DNA of 64,000 nucleotides from an uncultured Corynebacterium sp. (GCF_947253065.1 NZ_CAMXWS010000005.1:1-64000), one strand, 5' to 3'; shown: positions 7,804-17,171, counted from the stretch's first letter. Notes: generated from the sequence alone by a model not told the origin. Program-made: numbers and translations.

Positions 7804-10242
7804 ATGCCTGAAAACACTGAGATTTCTCAGATCGCTGCCGGAATCCATGTCAGGGATGCCCACCTGCACAATTTGAAGAATGTCGACGTAGACATTCCCC
7901 GTGGCACGCTCGTCGCAGTGACGGGTGTGTCCGGTTCCGGCAAATCTTCTCTCGCTTTTGGCACGATCCATGGTGAGGGGCAAAGGCGCTACCTCGAATC
8001 AGTGGCGCCTTTTGCGCGCCGTCTCATCGGTTCTGCCGTTGACCCACAAGTCAGTGAGATCGAAGGCCTGCCGCCGACGGTGGCTTTGCAGCAATCCACC
8101 TCTGGCGGTGGTGCGCGATCCACTGTGGGGACGGTGTCTGCTTTGTCGAATAGTATTCGCCTGCTGTACTCACGCGCCGGGGATAACCCCAAGGGTCTGT
8201 ACTCCGATTCGTTCTCGCCGAATACGCCGGAGGGCATGTGCCCAACGTGTCAGGGAACGGGCATCGTGCATGAACCGACTGAAGAGTCGATGGTGCCGGA
8301 CCCCACACTGTCGATTGAGGATGGCGCGATCAAGGCCTGGCCGGGTGCATGGGCAGGGAAGAATTTTCACGACATCCTGCAAACACTGGGCTATGACTTG
8401 GATAGCCCGTGGCAGGACTTGTCCAAGAAAGATCGTGACTGGATTCTGTTCACCGATGAACGCCCAGTGGTGACGGTCAAGCCGTTGCGTGGCGCGGATC
8501 AGATCCAGCGCAATTATCAGGGCACGTGGCGTTCAGTGGCCAGCTATTTGACCAATACGCTCGCCGAAACACAGTCGGACACGCTGCGTAAGCGAGTGCT
8601 GTCCTACATGGAGTCGCGCACGTGTGAGACGTGCAACGGCCGTCGCCTCAACCCTGAGGCACTCAAAGTGACGTACGCGGGTTTGCCTATCGACGAACTC
8701 GGGGCCCTGCCGTTAGATCGCGTTTATTCCGTGCTTTCGGGGCAAGAACCTGAGGAGAACTCAGCAGAGGATCTGTTGCTCAAGCAGATCTTGCCCGCGC
8801 TGCAGTCTGCGCTGGACCTCGGGTTGGCGCATTTGAGTCTTGACCGCCCGGCGCCGACGCTTTCGGCAGGAGAGTTGCAGCGTATTCGGTTGGCTGCGCA
8901 GCTGCGCTCGGGGCTCTTCGGCGTGGCATACGTGTTGGATGAGCCTTCGGCAGGTTTGCACCCAGCGGAGCGTGGTGCAGTGCTTGATATTTGCCGTCGT
9001 TTCATTGACGCAGGCAATTCGGTACTGCTCGTCGAGCATGACATGGAGCTAGTTGCGCAGACCGATTGGCTCGTCGATGTGGGACCCCTGGCGGGCGTAA
9101 AGGGCGGTGAGGTGGTCTACTCCGGTCCCACCGCGGACTACGACTTGGATACACCGACGGCGAATGCGCTCAATCACCGCGCGCTCACGCTGAATGACGC
9201 ACCTCGCGACGCAGCTGGAACGCTTTTGCTCGAAGGAGTCCAGGCACGTTCTATTGATGGGCTTGATGTGGACTTCGGTCTGGGTCAATTCACCGCTGTT
9301 GCGGGTGTCTCCGGTTCTGGTAAATCCACACTTGTCAGTACCGTGCTCGCTGGGATTTTGCGCGAGGCTGCCTCAACCGTTGCGGATGATGAGGACGACA
9401 GCGCGCAGGAGACAGGGGAGTGGAGTGTGAATAAGCACTCCGGCTTCGACACAGTGAGCCGCGTCGTGCAGATCACGCAGAAGCCGATCGGCCGCACCCC
9501 GCGTTCAACACTGGCTACCTACACCGGGCTTTTCGACGGCGTGCGTAAACTCTTCGCATCCACACCCGAAGCGAAGAAGCGGAAATGGACGGTCTCCCGA
9601 TTCTCCTACAACGTCAAGCAGGGGCAATGTCCGACCTGTGGTGGCGCCGGCAAGATCGAAGTCGAGCTGGTGTTCCTTCCGGGGGCGTACACCACATGCC
9701 CGGATTGTCATGGTGCCCGCTACAACGACGAGACCCTCGAGATCACTTGGGCTGGTCGCACGATCGCCGACGTGTTGGCTCTAACCGTCGATGAAGCCGC
9801 GGAGGTATTCGCTGAGGAACCGAAGATTCTTCGCGCGGTGGAGACCCTTCAGGCGGTCGGTCTGGGCTATCTGACCCTTGGCCAGGGCGCGCCAGAGCTT
9901 TCAGGCGGGGAGGCACAGCGCATCAAGCTCGCCACAGAGTTGCAGCGCTCCCGCAACTCGCGCCGGGGCCACACGGTGTACCTGCTGGACGAGCCGACAA
10001 CGGGCCTGCACCCGGCTGATATTCAACTCTTGGTTACAGAGCTCAATGGACTTGTCGACGCAGGGCAGACCGTGATCGTCGTCGAGCACGACCTCTCGGT
10101 GATTGCGCAAGCCGACCGTGTCATTGAGATGGGGCCAGGTGCGGGTGCTGAAGGCGGAAAGATCATTGCTGAAGGAACGCCAAACGCCCTGGCGCAGCAT
10201 GAAACTGCGACAGGGCGTGTGCTGAACGCGCGGACTAGTTGA
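7804..10242 (+). CDS. UvrA-like ABC ATPase lacking the UvrB-binding insertion (UvrA2/DrrC type)
   Basis: An 812-residue tandem ABC ATPase. Half 1 has Walker A GVSGSGKSSLAFGT, signature LSAGELQRIRLA and Walker B YVLDEPSAGLHP. Half 2 has Walker A GVSGSGKSTL, signature LSGGEAQRIKLA and Walker B YLLDEPTTGLHP. A Cys zinc module is seen in the second half (CPTCGGAG and CPDCHGARYN), with further CPTC and CETC pairs in the first half. It is about 130 residues shorter than canonical UvrA, and the region where the UvrB-binding domain and first zinc module sit is missing. It therefore belongs to the UvrA2/DrrC class, linked in other bacteria to tolerance of DNA-binding drugs rather than standard excision repair. 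Its 3' end overlaps convergent glgP by 8 bp. Confidence 0.88.
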   Translation: MPENTEISQIAAGIHVRDAHLHNLKNVDVDIPRGTLVAVTGVSGSGKSSLAFGTIHGEGQRRYLESVAPFARRLIGSAVDPQVSEIEGLPPTVALQQSTSGGGARSTVGTVSALSNSIRLLYSRAGDNPKGLYSDSFSPNTPEGMCPTCQGTGIVHEPTEESMVPDPTLSIEDGAIKAWPGAWAGKNFHDILQTLGYDLDSPWQDLSKKDRDWILFTDERPVVTVKPLRGADQIQRNYQGTWRSVASYLTNTLAETQSDTLRKRVLSYMESRTCETCNGRRLNPEALKVTYAGLPIDELGALPLDRVYSVLSGQEPEENSAEDLLLKQILPALQSALDLGLAHLSLDRPAPTLSAGELQRIRLAAQLRSGLFGVAYVLDEPSAGLHPAERGAVLDICRRFIDAGNSVLLVEHDMELVAQTDWLVDVGPLAGVKGGEVVYSGPTADYDLDTPTANALNHRALTLNDAPRDAAGTLLLEGVQARSIDGLDVDFGLGQFTAVAGVSGSGKSTLVSTVLAGILREAASTVADDEDDSAQETGEWSVNKHSGFDTVSRVVQITQKPIGRTPRSTLATYTGLFDGVRKLFASTPEAKKRKWTVSRFSYNVKQGQCPTCGGAGKIEVELVFLPGAYTTCPDCHGARYNDETLEITWAGRTIADVLALTVDEAAEVFAEEPKILRAVETLQAVGLGYLTLGQGAPELSGGEAQRIKLATELQRSRNSRRGHTVYLLDEPTTGLHPADIQLLVTELNGLVDAGQTVIVVEHDLSVIAQADRVIEMGPGAGAEGGKIIAEGTPNALAQHETATGRVLNARTS

Positions 10243-12622
10243 TCGGCGTCGGCTCGATCTTCCAGACCTCGTTCGCGTAATCACGGATCGTGCGGTCAGA
10301 GGAGAAGCGGCCGGATTCGCAGATGTTGATCCAGCACATACGTGCCCACTGCAGTGGGTCGGAGTAGTACTCCTTAGCCATGCGGTCGCGGGTCTCCTTG
10401 TAGGAGTCGAAGTCACCCAGGACGTAGTACGGGTCCGGGGTGTTCCAGCCACCGTCGATAAGCAGGGAGTCGCGCAGATCGGAGAACGCGCCGGTGTGGT
10501 TGTCGTCCAACGTGCCGTCGATAAGCGCATCGAGCACGCGCTTGATCGCCGGGTTGTTCTCGTAGACCTCGGTCGGGTTGTAGGACTTCTTCAGCTCCGG
10601 CAGTTCCTCTTCGCGAGCGCCGAAGATGTAGGCATTGTCCTCGCCGACAGAATCGACGATCTCCACGTTCGCGCCGTCCATCGTGCCCAAGGTGAGCGCG
10701 CCGTTCATCATGAACTTCATGTTCGACGTACCGGAAGCTTCCTTGCCGGCGGTGGAAATCTGTTCGGAGACGTCCGTGGCAGGAATGATGTGCTCGGCAG
10801 GCGAGACGTTGTAGTTTTCAATGAACACAACGCGGATGTACTTGGATACCTCTGGGTCGTTGTTCACCAGCTCGCCGATGGTGTTGATCAGCTTGATGAT
10901 CGCCTTGGCTCGGACATAGCCAGGAGCTGCCTTCGCACCGAAGATGAACGTGCGCTTCGGCACATCCTTCTCACCATCCTTGATGCGGAAGTACAGGTCA
11001 AGGATGTACATGGCATTGAGCAGCTGACGCTTGTACTCATGCAGGCGCTTGATCTGCGTGTCGTAGATCGACTCCGGATCAATCTCCACATCTTCGTGGA
11101 CGCGGACCCAGTCAGCGAAATCCTTCTTATTCGCTGCCTTGATCTCGCTGAGCTCCTTCATCACCGCATCATCTTCGGCGTAGTGCCGCAGCTCCTTGAG
11201 CTTGTCCATGTCGGTGACCCACTCATCGGAGCCGACCAGGCGGTCGAGCAGCTCAGACAGGCGCGGGTTGCACATGCGCAGCCAACGACGCGGGGTCACA
11301 CCGTTGGTCTTGTTGTTGAATTTCTGCGGGTACAGCTCGTACCAGTAGTTCAACGTGTCGCGCTTGAGGATGTCGGTGTGGATCGCAGCGACACCATTGA
11401 TGGAGTAGGAGGCATAGCACGCGATCCACGCCATGTGGACCTTGCCATCGTGAACAGGGGAGTAGTGGTGGATCGTCTCCGGCTCTAGGCCACGGGACGC
11501 CATGTCCTCGCGGTAGCGGCGGTCGATCTCCACCACGATTTCCCAAATGCGGTTGAAGAGCTGCTGGAAGATGGACACATCCCAGGTCTCCAGAGCCTCC
11601 TCGAGCACCGTGTGGTTGGTGTAGGCGAAGGTCTTGGTGGTGACCTCCCAGGCATCTTCCCAGGACATCCCGTGATCGTCGAGAAGCAGGCGCATCAGCT
11701 CCGGAATGCCCAGCACCGGGTGGGTGTCATTGAGCTGCACGGAGTTGTACTTAGCAAAGTCGCGCAGGTCCTCGCCGTGGTGCGCGATGTAGTTGTCGAT
11801 CATCTCCTGCAGTGAAGCGGAGACGAAGAAGTACTGCTGGCGGACACGCAGCACCTTGCCCTCGTAGGTGGTGTCATTCGGGTACAGCACACGCGTGATG
11901 TCGTGGACTGCCTCGCGCTCCAGGATTGCGTCAGCGAAACGCTGGGAGTTGAATGCGTCGTAGTCGAACTCTCGCATCGGGGATGCGTCCCACAGGCGCA
12001 GCGTGCCCACGTTGTCTGTGCCATAGCCGGTGATCGGCATGTCATAGGGGATCGCGCGGACGTGCATGTCATCGAATTTCACGATGCGCTGCTGGGAGCC
12101 ACGACGGACGATGAAGGGGTAGAAGCTCTCCTTCCATGCATCCGGGTGCTCCTTCTGGAAGCCGTCTTCGATTTCCTGACGGAACAGGCCGTAGCGGTAC
12201 AGCAGGCCGTAGCCGGTGACCGGGTAGTCCTGCGTGACAGCCGAGTCCAGGAAGCAGGCAGCCAGGCGGCCCAGGCCTCCGTTGCCGAGCGCTGCATCGT
12301 GCTCAGCCTCCAAGACGTTCAGGAAGTCCTGGCCGTTTTCTTCTGCAGCCTTGATCGCGTCATCGACGAGACCCAGGTTGGTCAGGTTGTTCAGCAGGGC
12401 ACGGCCCATCAGGAACTCAGCGGAGAAGTAGGCCTGCTGGCGAGTAGCCGAGTAGGCCTCGCGGGTGGCATCCCAGTTATCGGAGAACTGCTCCATCGCA
12501 GCCAGGGACAGGCCCGTCCAGAACTTCTTGCGAGTGGAGGCCTCTGGAGTGGAACCAGAGACGGAACGGACGTGACCACCAACAGTGTCAATGAATGCTG
12601 GTGGGTGAGCTGGCAAATTCAT
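10235..12622 (-). CDS. glgP: Glycogen/maltodextrin phosphorylase GlgP
   Basis: The enzyme releases glucose 1-phosphate from the non-reducing ends of glycogen or maltodextrin using pyridoxal phosphate. The 795-residue protein carries the glycosyltransferase-35 features GNGGLGRLAACFLDS near residue 110, KTNGVTPRRWL, and the PLP Lys in GTSNMKFMMNGALTLGT near residue 635. The start at 12622 (ATG) is preceded by GAGGT. A -10 TAGAGT lies about 65 bp upstream and an inverted repeat near the predicted start of transcription may be an operator. C. glutamicum has two phosphorylases; position suggests this is the glgP2-type copy. Confidence 0.95.
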   Translation of the reverse strand: MNLPAHPPAFIDTVGGHVRSVSGSTPEASTRKKFWTGLSLAAMEQFSDNWDATREAYSATRQQAYFSAEFLMGRALLNNLTNLGLVDDAIKAAEENGQDFLNVLEAEHDAALGNGGLGRLAACFLDSAVTQDYPVTGYGLLYRYGLFRQEIEDGFQKEHPDAWKESFYPFIVRRGSQQRIVKFDDMHVRAIPYDMPITGYGTDNVGTLRLWDASPMREFDYDAFNSQRFADAILEREAVHDITRVLYPNDTTYEGKVLRVRQQYFFVSASLQEMIDNYIAHHGEDLRDFAKYNSVQLNDTHPVLGIPELMRLLLDDHGMSWEDAWEVTTKTFAYTNHTVLEEALETWDVSIFQQLFNRIWEIVVEIDRRYREDMASRGLEPETIHHYSPVHDGKVHMAWIACYASYSINGVAAIHTDILKRDTLNYWYELYPQKFNNKTNGVTPRRWLRMCNPRLSELLDRLVGSDEWVTDMDKLKELRHYAEDDAVMKELSEIKAANKKDFADWVRVHEDVEIDPESIYDTQIKRLHEYKRQLLNAMYILDLYFRIKDGEKDVPKRTFIFGAKAAPGYVRAKAIIKLINTIGELVNNDPEVSKYIRVVFIENYNVSPAEHIIPATDVSEQISTAGKEASGTSNMKFMMNGALTLGTMDGANVEIVDSVGEDNAYIFGAREEELPELKKSYNPTEVYENNPAIKRVLDALIDGTLDDNHTGAFSDLRDSLLIDGGWNTPDPYYVLGDFDSYKETRDRMAKEYYSDPLQWARMCWINICESGRFSSDRTIRDYANEVWKIEPTPIN

Positions 12623-12667
12623 GCGTTGAATACCTCACGTAGTCAAATCGTTGGATCATCTGAAAAG

Positions 12668-12690
12668 GATCGCTAACGATCGCCACTCTA
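12668..12690 (-). promoter_or_regulatory. glgP promoter with inverted repeat
   Basis: On the minus strand a TAGAGT -10 box occupies 12690-12685. GATCG-N4-CGATC at 12668-12681 overlaps the expected transcription start. The repeat is a candidate repressor site; the factor is unknown. Confidence 0.4.
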
Positions 12691-12720
12691 CCGTTAAACC
12701 ACTTCCGGCTGCGTTCGCAG

Positions 12721-14046
12721 CTACCTGGCCAGCGGACGCGTGGCGGGAGTGTGCTCCGGAATCGCCAGATAGGTCAACACTGCCGCCGCAGCTGCATTCG
12801 TTGCAGCATTCACTGTTGGTTCGTACTCCGGAAGGAATGTCGGCATGTGGTTGACGGGAACATCCGTGATCACGCGATTTTCTGCGACAGCCTTGTCCCA
12901 GACGGTGCGGGGAGTGGAGCCGATCAGCCAGAAAATATATGGCACGCCGAAGGCCAGTGGAATATTCGCGAAATCTTCCGACACAGTAGATGGCTCAGCA
13001 TCCACAGAATCCGGGCCGAAGACTTCATCGAAGGTGGAGCGCACCGTCATGAATGCGCCACGGTCATTGTCCAGCAGCTCACCGTGGGCGAAGTATTCGA
13101 AGTGTGGCTCTTCCTTGATCCCGGAGGCATCGCATTCAGCGATGACGACGCGTTGGATGGCTTCGTAGACCTTGTTCTTTACTGCGTCGTTGTAGAAACG
13201 GCAGTTCACGACCAGCTCAGCGTGGTCCGGGATGATGTTATTAGTTGTGCCTGCCTTGACCTGGCCGACGGAGACCACAGCGAAATCACTGGGATTCACT
13301 TCACGGCCGACAATGCCCTGAAGGCGAAGAATGATGTGAGCGGCGGTGTACGTCGGATCGATAGCGGCGTGCGGCATCGAACCGTGTGCACCACGGCCGG
13401 GGATGCGGATCCGGATGGAGTCGCAGGCAGCGAACTGGGGGCCGGGCTTGGTCTGCACCTGCCCAGCACGACCAGGCATGACGTGCTGACCCAAGCAAAT
13501 GTCCGGGCGGGGGATGCGATCGGTCAGCCCATCGGTGACCATCGCGGTCGCGCCCTGGCCGATCTCCTCAGCGGGCTGGAACAGCGCGATGAAGGAGCCT
13601 GCCCAATGCTCACGGTTGTTATCCATGATGTCGCACAGACCGAGCAGCGCGGTCACGTGCATGTCGTGGCCGCAGGCGTGCATGAGGCCTGTAACGGTGC
13701 CGTCGTCACGCGTGGCGGTGTCTTTTGATGCGTATGGTGCGCCGGTGGTTTCGGTGACGGGCAGGCCGTCGAAATCGGCGCGGAAAAGAACCGTGGGCCC
13801 TGCTGAGCCGCTGATTGCTTCACCGTTGTGGAATACCGCGACAATGCCGTAGCCGCCGATCGGTGCGATCACACGGCAATTGAAACGCTCCAACTCTTTC
13901 AGGATCCGTGCATGAGTGTTCTTCTCCTGCATGGACAACTCGGGATGGGCGTGCAGGTGCTCGTACAGCTCACGCTGCCATGCGGGATCCACCGTGTAGT
14001 TCTGCAGGATCTCCTTGATCGCGCTCGGATCGGCATGGACAGGCAT
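12721..14046 (-). CDS. M20 family amidohydrolase/peptidase
   Basis: A 441-residue member of the M20D amidohydrolase group, which hydrolyses N-acyl amino acids or similar amides using two metal ions. Visible motifs are the Asp strand FRADFDGLP, the metal-binding ACGHDMH at residues 124-130, the catalytic Glu pair PAEE at 158-161, GAHGSMPH in the lid domain and the final His region in PVNHMP. Length is normal. The substrate cannot be read from sequence. The start is an ATG at 14046 with AAGGAG 12 nt upstream. It shares the minus strand with glgP and the DUF4921-like gene, but the gaps (98 and 60 bp) leave the operon question open. Confidence 0.85.
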   Translation of the reverse strand: MPVHADPSAIKEILQNYTVDPAWQRELYEHLHAHPELSMQEKNTHARILKELERFNCRVIAPIGGYGIVAVFHNGEAISGSAGPTVLFRADFDGLPVTETTGAPYASKDTATRDDGTVTGLMHACGHDMHVTALLGLCDIMDNNREHWAGSFIALFQPAEEIGQGATAMVTDGLTDRIPRPDICLGQHVMPGRAGQVQTKPGPQFAACDSIRIRIPGRGAHGSMPHAAIDPTYTAAHIILRLQGIVGREVNPSDFAVVSVGQVKAGTTNNIIPDHAELVVNCRFYNDAVKNKVYEAIQRVVIAECDASGIKEEPHFEYFAHGELLDNDRGAFMTVRSTFDEVFGPDSVDAEPSTVSEDFANIPLAFGVPYIFWLIGSTPRTVWDKAVAENRVITDVPVNHMPTFLPEYEPTVNAATNAAAAAVLTYLAIPEHTPATRPLAR

Positions 14047-14106
14047 GGGGACCGGGGCCTCCTTGAAGGATGAGAAAAATAGTTAGCACTTCTGGTGCAT
14101 TCAACG

Positions 14107-15480
14107 TTATCGATTCAACACTGGGTTGTAGCGCAACGCATTAACCACCGGGGCACACTCGGTAGCAATGCGGATATCGGCAGCCACCTTTCCTTCGTCG
14201 CGAAGTTTGTACAAGCGGCTGACCATGCGGTCGCGAATATCGTACGGCGACAACGTGTTCACGTAGACCTTCGTTCCACCTTCAAAGCCTGCGAGAGTGG
14301 ACACGCGCCACTTAATGTTGATGCGCCACGGCATCGGCAAATCCAAGTCGATCGGCTTGTGGTGCCACTCCTCATTGCACGGAACTTCTGGGCCGGTGCC
14401 GGCGTGCGCAGCGTGGAGCAGGTCAGCCATGCCGTTAACTTCTTCTTCTGCTTGAAGCCACGGCTCCGGCGTAGCGGACTTGGAATAGACGCTGATGGTG
14501 GGGTAGCGGTGGCCAATTCCCGCGCACATGATCGCCTGGTCATTCTCGGCGATGATCAGGTTGTGGTAGCTCGAATAATTGATGCCCCACTCGTTGTACA
14601 TATTCGGATTTTGTCGCAGTTTCGCGATCTCCAGGTCGGCCTGGACACCGCGTTCGTCGATAGCAACGAGCTGCTTGTGAAGGTGATCGAATGATGCGCC
14701 AGCGGGGGCGAGCCAATTCTGGAACACCGATACATATGGCGCGTAGCGGTTGCGCTCGTAGAGATCACGCAGGGAATCGATGGTGAAGGCGATGAACGCG
14801 CGGTGCTCATCCAACGGGAGCGTGCCGGAGGATGCGAGCTGGCTTGAATCGGACGCATCGTCAACAAAGTGACGCCGTGCAATGATCACATCATGCCCGC
14901 CACCGAAATATGCCGGCACGTGGGCAAGCAATTCGTCTTCGCTCGGATTGCCATCGTGTCCCGATGCCTTTAACCGCGTGCGCACAATATCAAAAACATG
15001 GCGCCGCCCGGCATCGTCGGCGAGGTAACGCTCCATATGGTCATGCCGCGACTCGTCCATGCTGAAGCCGTAATTTTGCGCCCAGTAGTCATAAGAGACG
15101 ATCTCGAAAAGATTAGGCACGCGTCGAAACGCAGCTTCAGTGCAGCCAAGCTCGTGGGGGAGAAGGTCACGCAGGATTTCCCATTTCCCGTTCGTGCGCA
15201 CCATGCGCGATTTTTCAGGCGGCGTATTGAGCTGCTTATCGACGCAGAAATTACAGCTCGCCGTGAAATCATGCGGTTCGAGTGCATGTGGGTCAGTCTT
15301 CGGCACCTTGAGAGGGCGATTGCCGCGTCCCGGCACAGTCCACACCTGGGTTCCGGAGAATGGATTGAGCTGCTTGATGGTGCCATCTGCCATCGTGGTC
15401 AGTGGCGTGCGTGATACCGACAGCGAGGCTGCCTCGAGATGAGACATGGGATTCGGTGTGGGAATGGTCGTCTCTGTCAT
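14107..15480 (-). CDS. GalT/HIT-superfamily protein, DUF4921-like, function unknown
   Basis: A 457-residue protein resembling galactose-1-phosphate uridylyltransferase and Ap4A phosphorylase (HIT superfamily). A Cys pair CNFCVDK near residue 80 resembles the GalT zinc site, and a histidine cluster SFDHLHKQ near residue 270 resembles the nucleotidyl-His site (His-x-His). A C-terminal half with HHKPIDLDLP adds further His residues. I recall this as a corynebacterial family (DUF4921), with no established reaction. The ATG at 15480 is preferred over a TTG at 15489 because TAGCCT lies 8 nt upstream of the ATG, as for a leaderless mRNA. It is divergent from the next gene with only 31 bp between starts. 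Confidence 0.7.
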   Translation of the reverse strand: MTETTIPTPNPMSHLEAASLSVSRTPLTTMADGTIKQLNPFSGTQVWTVPGRGNRPLKVPKTDPHALEPHDFTASCNFCVDKQLNTPPEKSRMVRTNGKWEILRDLLPHELGCTEAAFRRVPNLFEIVSYDYWAQNYGFSMDESRHDHMERYLADDAGRRHVFDIVRTRLKASGHDGNPSEDELLAHVPAYFGGGHDVIIARRHFVDDASDSSQLASSGTLPLDEHRAFIAFTIDSLRDLYERNRYAPYVSVFQNWLAPAGASFDHLHKQLVAIDERGVQADLEIAKLRQNPNMYNEWGINYSSYHNLIIAENDQAIMCAGIGHRYPTISVYSKSATPEPWLQAEEEVNGMADLLHAAHAGTGPEVPCNEEWHHKPIDLDLPMPWRINIKWRVSTLAGFEGGTKVYVNTLSPYDIRDRMVSRLYKLRDEGKVAADIRIATECAPVVNALRYNPVLNR

Positions 15481-15511
15481 AAGACTCAAGGCTATTAGCT
15501 AGTCTGTCTGC
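15481..15511. promoter_or_regulatory. 31-bp divergent leaderless promoter pair
   Basis: On the minus strand TAGCCT (15494-15489) is 8 nt before the ATG at 15480. On the plus strand TAGTCT (15500-15505) is 6 nt before the ATG at 15512. The two -10 boxes are 5 bp apart, so two polymerases cannot bind at once. Confidence 0.5.
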
Positions 15512-15907
15512 ATGCCGACGATCCAGTTTGACGTGCTTGTTCCCGATGATGCAGCAGGCAAGCAAGTAGAAGATGCTTTTGCCAGTGCAGTTGAAATCCT
15601 GGTCCGCCATGAGCGACTGACCTCTGGTGAGGTGACTCGTGATGTGGCGCCGGATGTCCGGGAGGACACGCTTGCGCAATTACGTCAGGCCTTTGAGGAA
15701 GAGCGAGGCGAGGAGCCAGGGGATGCGATCGTGCAGCGCTACCTCATCACCGCCGAGGGGGCGAGTTCGATGAATCAACTGGCCATGGGGCTTTCCCGCG
15801 TGCTCACCCCGAAGGCGGAACTGCCCAAGGACCCAGTGGCGTTGGAGCGCCAGCTGGATTTTGAGCTGCCTGCTGTTTATCCCTGGGCTGTTGAGGTATT
15901 GAGGTAG
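15512..15907 (+). CDS. Conserved hypothetical protein, 131 aa
   Basis: An acidic, soluble 131-residue protein without signal peptide or membrane segment; I do not recognise a family. It starts PTIQFDVLVPDDAAG, has a central Glu/Arg-rich helix-prone stretch (about residues 50-75) and ends in AVYPWAVEVLR. Coding is supported by a start next to a -10 box, codon use like its neighbours and no competing frame. It is divergent from the GalT-like gene, and its last 31 bp overlap the end of the convergent glycerate kinase gene. The shared promoter region suggests a link with the GalT-like protein, but that is inference. Confidence 0.7.
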   Translation: MPTIQFDVLVPDDAAGKQVEDAFASAVEILVRHERLTSGEVTRDVAPDVREDTLAQLRQAFEEERGEEPGDAIVQRYLITAEGASSMNQLAMGLSRVLTPKAELPKDPVALERQLDFELPAVYPWAVEVLR

Positions 15908-17076
15908 TCCACCGCCGCCTGCGCACCAGCTTGGACAAGTTGGGCACGGACATCTGGGAACTCTGACTGTTTGCCCAGCTCGACTGCTAAGACGCCTTCC
16001 GGGACATCAGTCTCAAATGTGCCTGCGACAATCGCTGCAGTCGTACCGGACTCAGCAGCTAGGTCCGTGATCACCGACGCGACCTTGCCTGCGACGGACT
16101 GCCCGTCATATTTGCCCTCGCCAGTAACGACAAAATTGGCTGCGGCGATTTTTTCCTTCAGCCCCTGCGCAGCCGCAACGGTGCGTGCGCCGGAAACGAC
16201 GCTGACATGCTCAGTATTACCGTGCATGAGTTCAGACAGCCACGTAATGCCGATCGGCAGGCCGCCTGCTGCCCCGTAGCCAGGCTGAGTCGGATCCACA
16301 CCGGTCACCTCGCAGAGGTGCTGTAGCGCCGCATCGACCTTCTCAACATCCTCAGGCGAAGCCCCCTTCTGCGGGCCGAATACATGAGCTGCGCCCTGGG
16401 GGCCGGTGGCAGGGAAGGCGGTATCAGACAGCAAGAGCCAGTCGACGGAGGCTGCCGGGATATTCACCTTCGCAGTGTCGAAGCTGTCCAGCTCGCCGAG
16501 CGCGCCACCACCATGACGCAGGGGATGGCCATCGGCATTGAGCGGGTTCGCGCCGAGCGCGACCAAAATGCCTGTGCCACCATCGATCGTTGCGGATCCG
16601 CCCAGACCAAGCACGATGCGGCGTGCGCCACGCGTTTGCGCATCGGCGATGAGAACGCCGGTGCCATACGTATCACCGGTGAGCGGAACTGGATTGTCCT
16701 TCACCGCAGGTAAACCGCTTGCGGCAGCGACATCAATATAGGCCGTTTCTTCAGTGGCGTTATAGACATAGCTTGCTTCGGTCAGGCGGCCCGCAGCATC
16801 GGTTGTGGGCAGTGTGATGGTTTCGCCACTAAAGAGCCCAGCTGTTCCCTCGCCCCCATCAGCCATGGCAATGTGTTCAATGTCACAGTCTACGATGATC
16901 GAGCGGATTCCTTCCGAGATCCACTCGGCAGCATCGGCTGCGCTGGCCGATCCCTTGAAAGAGTCTGGTGCGACGACTATCCGCATAGTTTCCGCATCAG
17001 CGACAAAATTCGCTGGTAAGCCCGCAGTTTCTTCGTCAACGGAAGAAGTGGAGGAAATTGGGTCAGTGTTCACCAT
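15877..17076 (-). CDS. glxK: Glycerate kinase (GarK/GlxK family)
   Basis: The enzyme phosphorylates glycerate, feeding glycerate from glyoxylate or sugar-acid breakdown into glycolysis. The 399-residue protein has RIVVAPDSFKGSASA, MADGGEGTA, the nucleotide-binding ARRIVLGLGGSATIDGG and VTGEGKYDGQS near the C-terminus, all typical of the type I bacterial family. Start: the ATG at 17076 has AAAGGAG 10 nt upstream. A second ATG at 16986 would begin directly at MRIVVAPDSFKG and remove a 30-residue acidic extension; I prefer 17076 because of its stronger ribosome binding site. The gene ends inside the convergent 131-aa gene. Confidence 0.88.
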   Translation of the reverse strand: MVNTDPISSTSSVDEETAGLPANFVADAETMRIVVAPDSFKGSASAADAAEWISEGIRSIIVDCDIEHIAMADGGEGTAGLFSGETITLPTTDAAGRLTEASYVYNATEETAYIDVAAASGLPAVKDNPVPLTGDTYGTGVLIADAQTRGARRIVLGLGGSATIDGGTGILVALGANPLNADGHPLRHGGGALGELDSFDTAKVNIPAASVDWLLLSDTAFPATGPQGAAHVFGPQKGASPEDVEKVDAALQHLCEVTGVDPTQPGYGAAGGLPIGITWLSELMHGNTEHVSVVSGARTVAAAQGLKEKIAAANFVVTGEGKYDGQSVAGKVASVITDLAAESGTTAAIVAGTFETDVPEGVLAVELGKQSEFPDVRAQLVQAGAQAAVDYLNTSTAQG

Positions 17077-17171
17077 GGCTGGCGTGCTCCTTTGTTTTCC
17101 AGTGGGCGAAGAGATGTCGACAAGTTTGTCCGATTCGCTAAGACGCTATCAATTTGGCCAGATTGATTTGT

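Noticed and set aside
10496..11488. 330-codon open frame antisense to glgP
   Set aside because: It mirrors the glgP reading frame on the opposite strand, its product has no recognisable domain, and glgP is certain. High-GC codon bias produces such long antisense frames.
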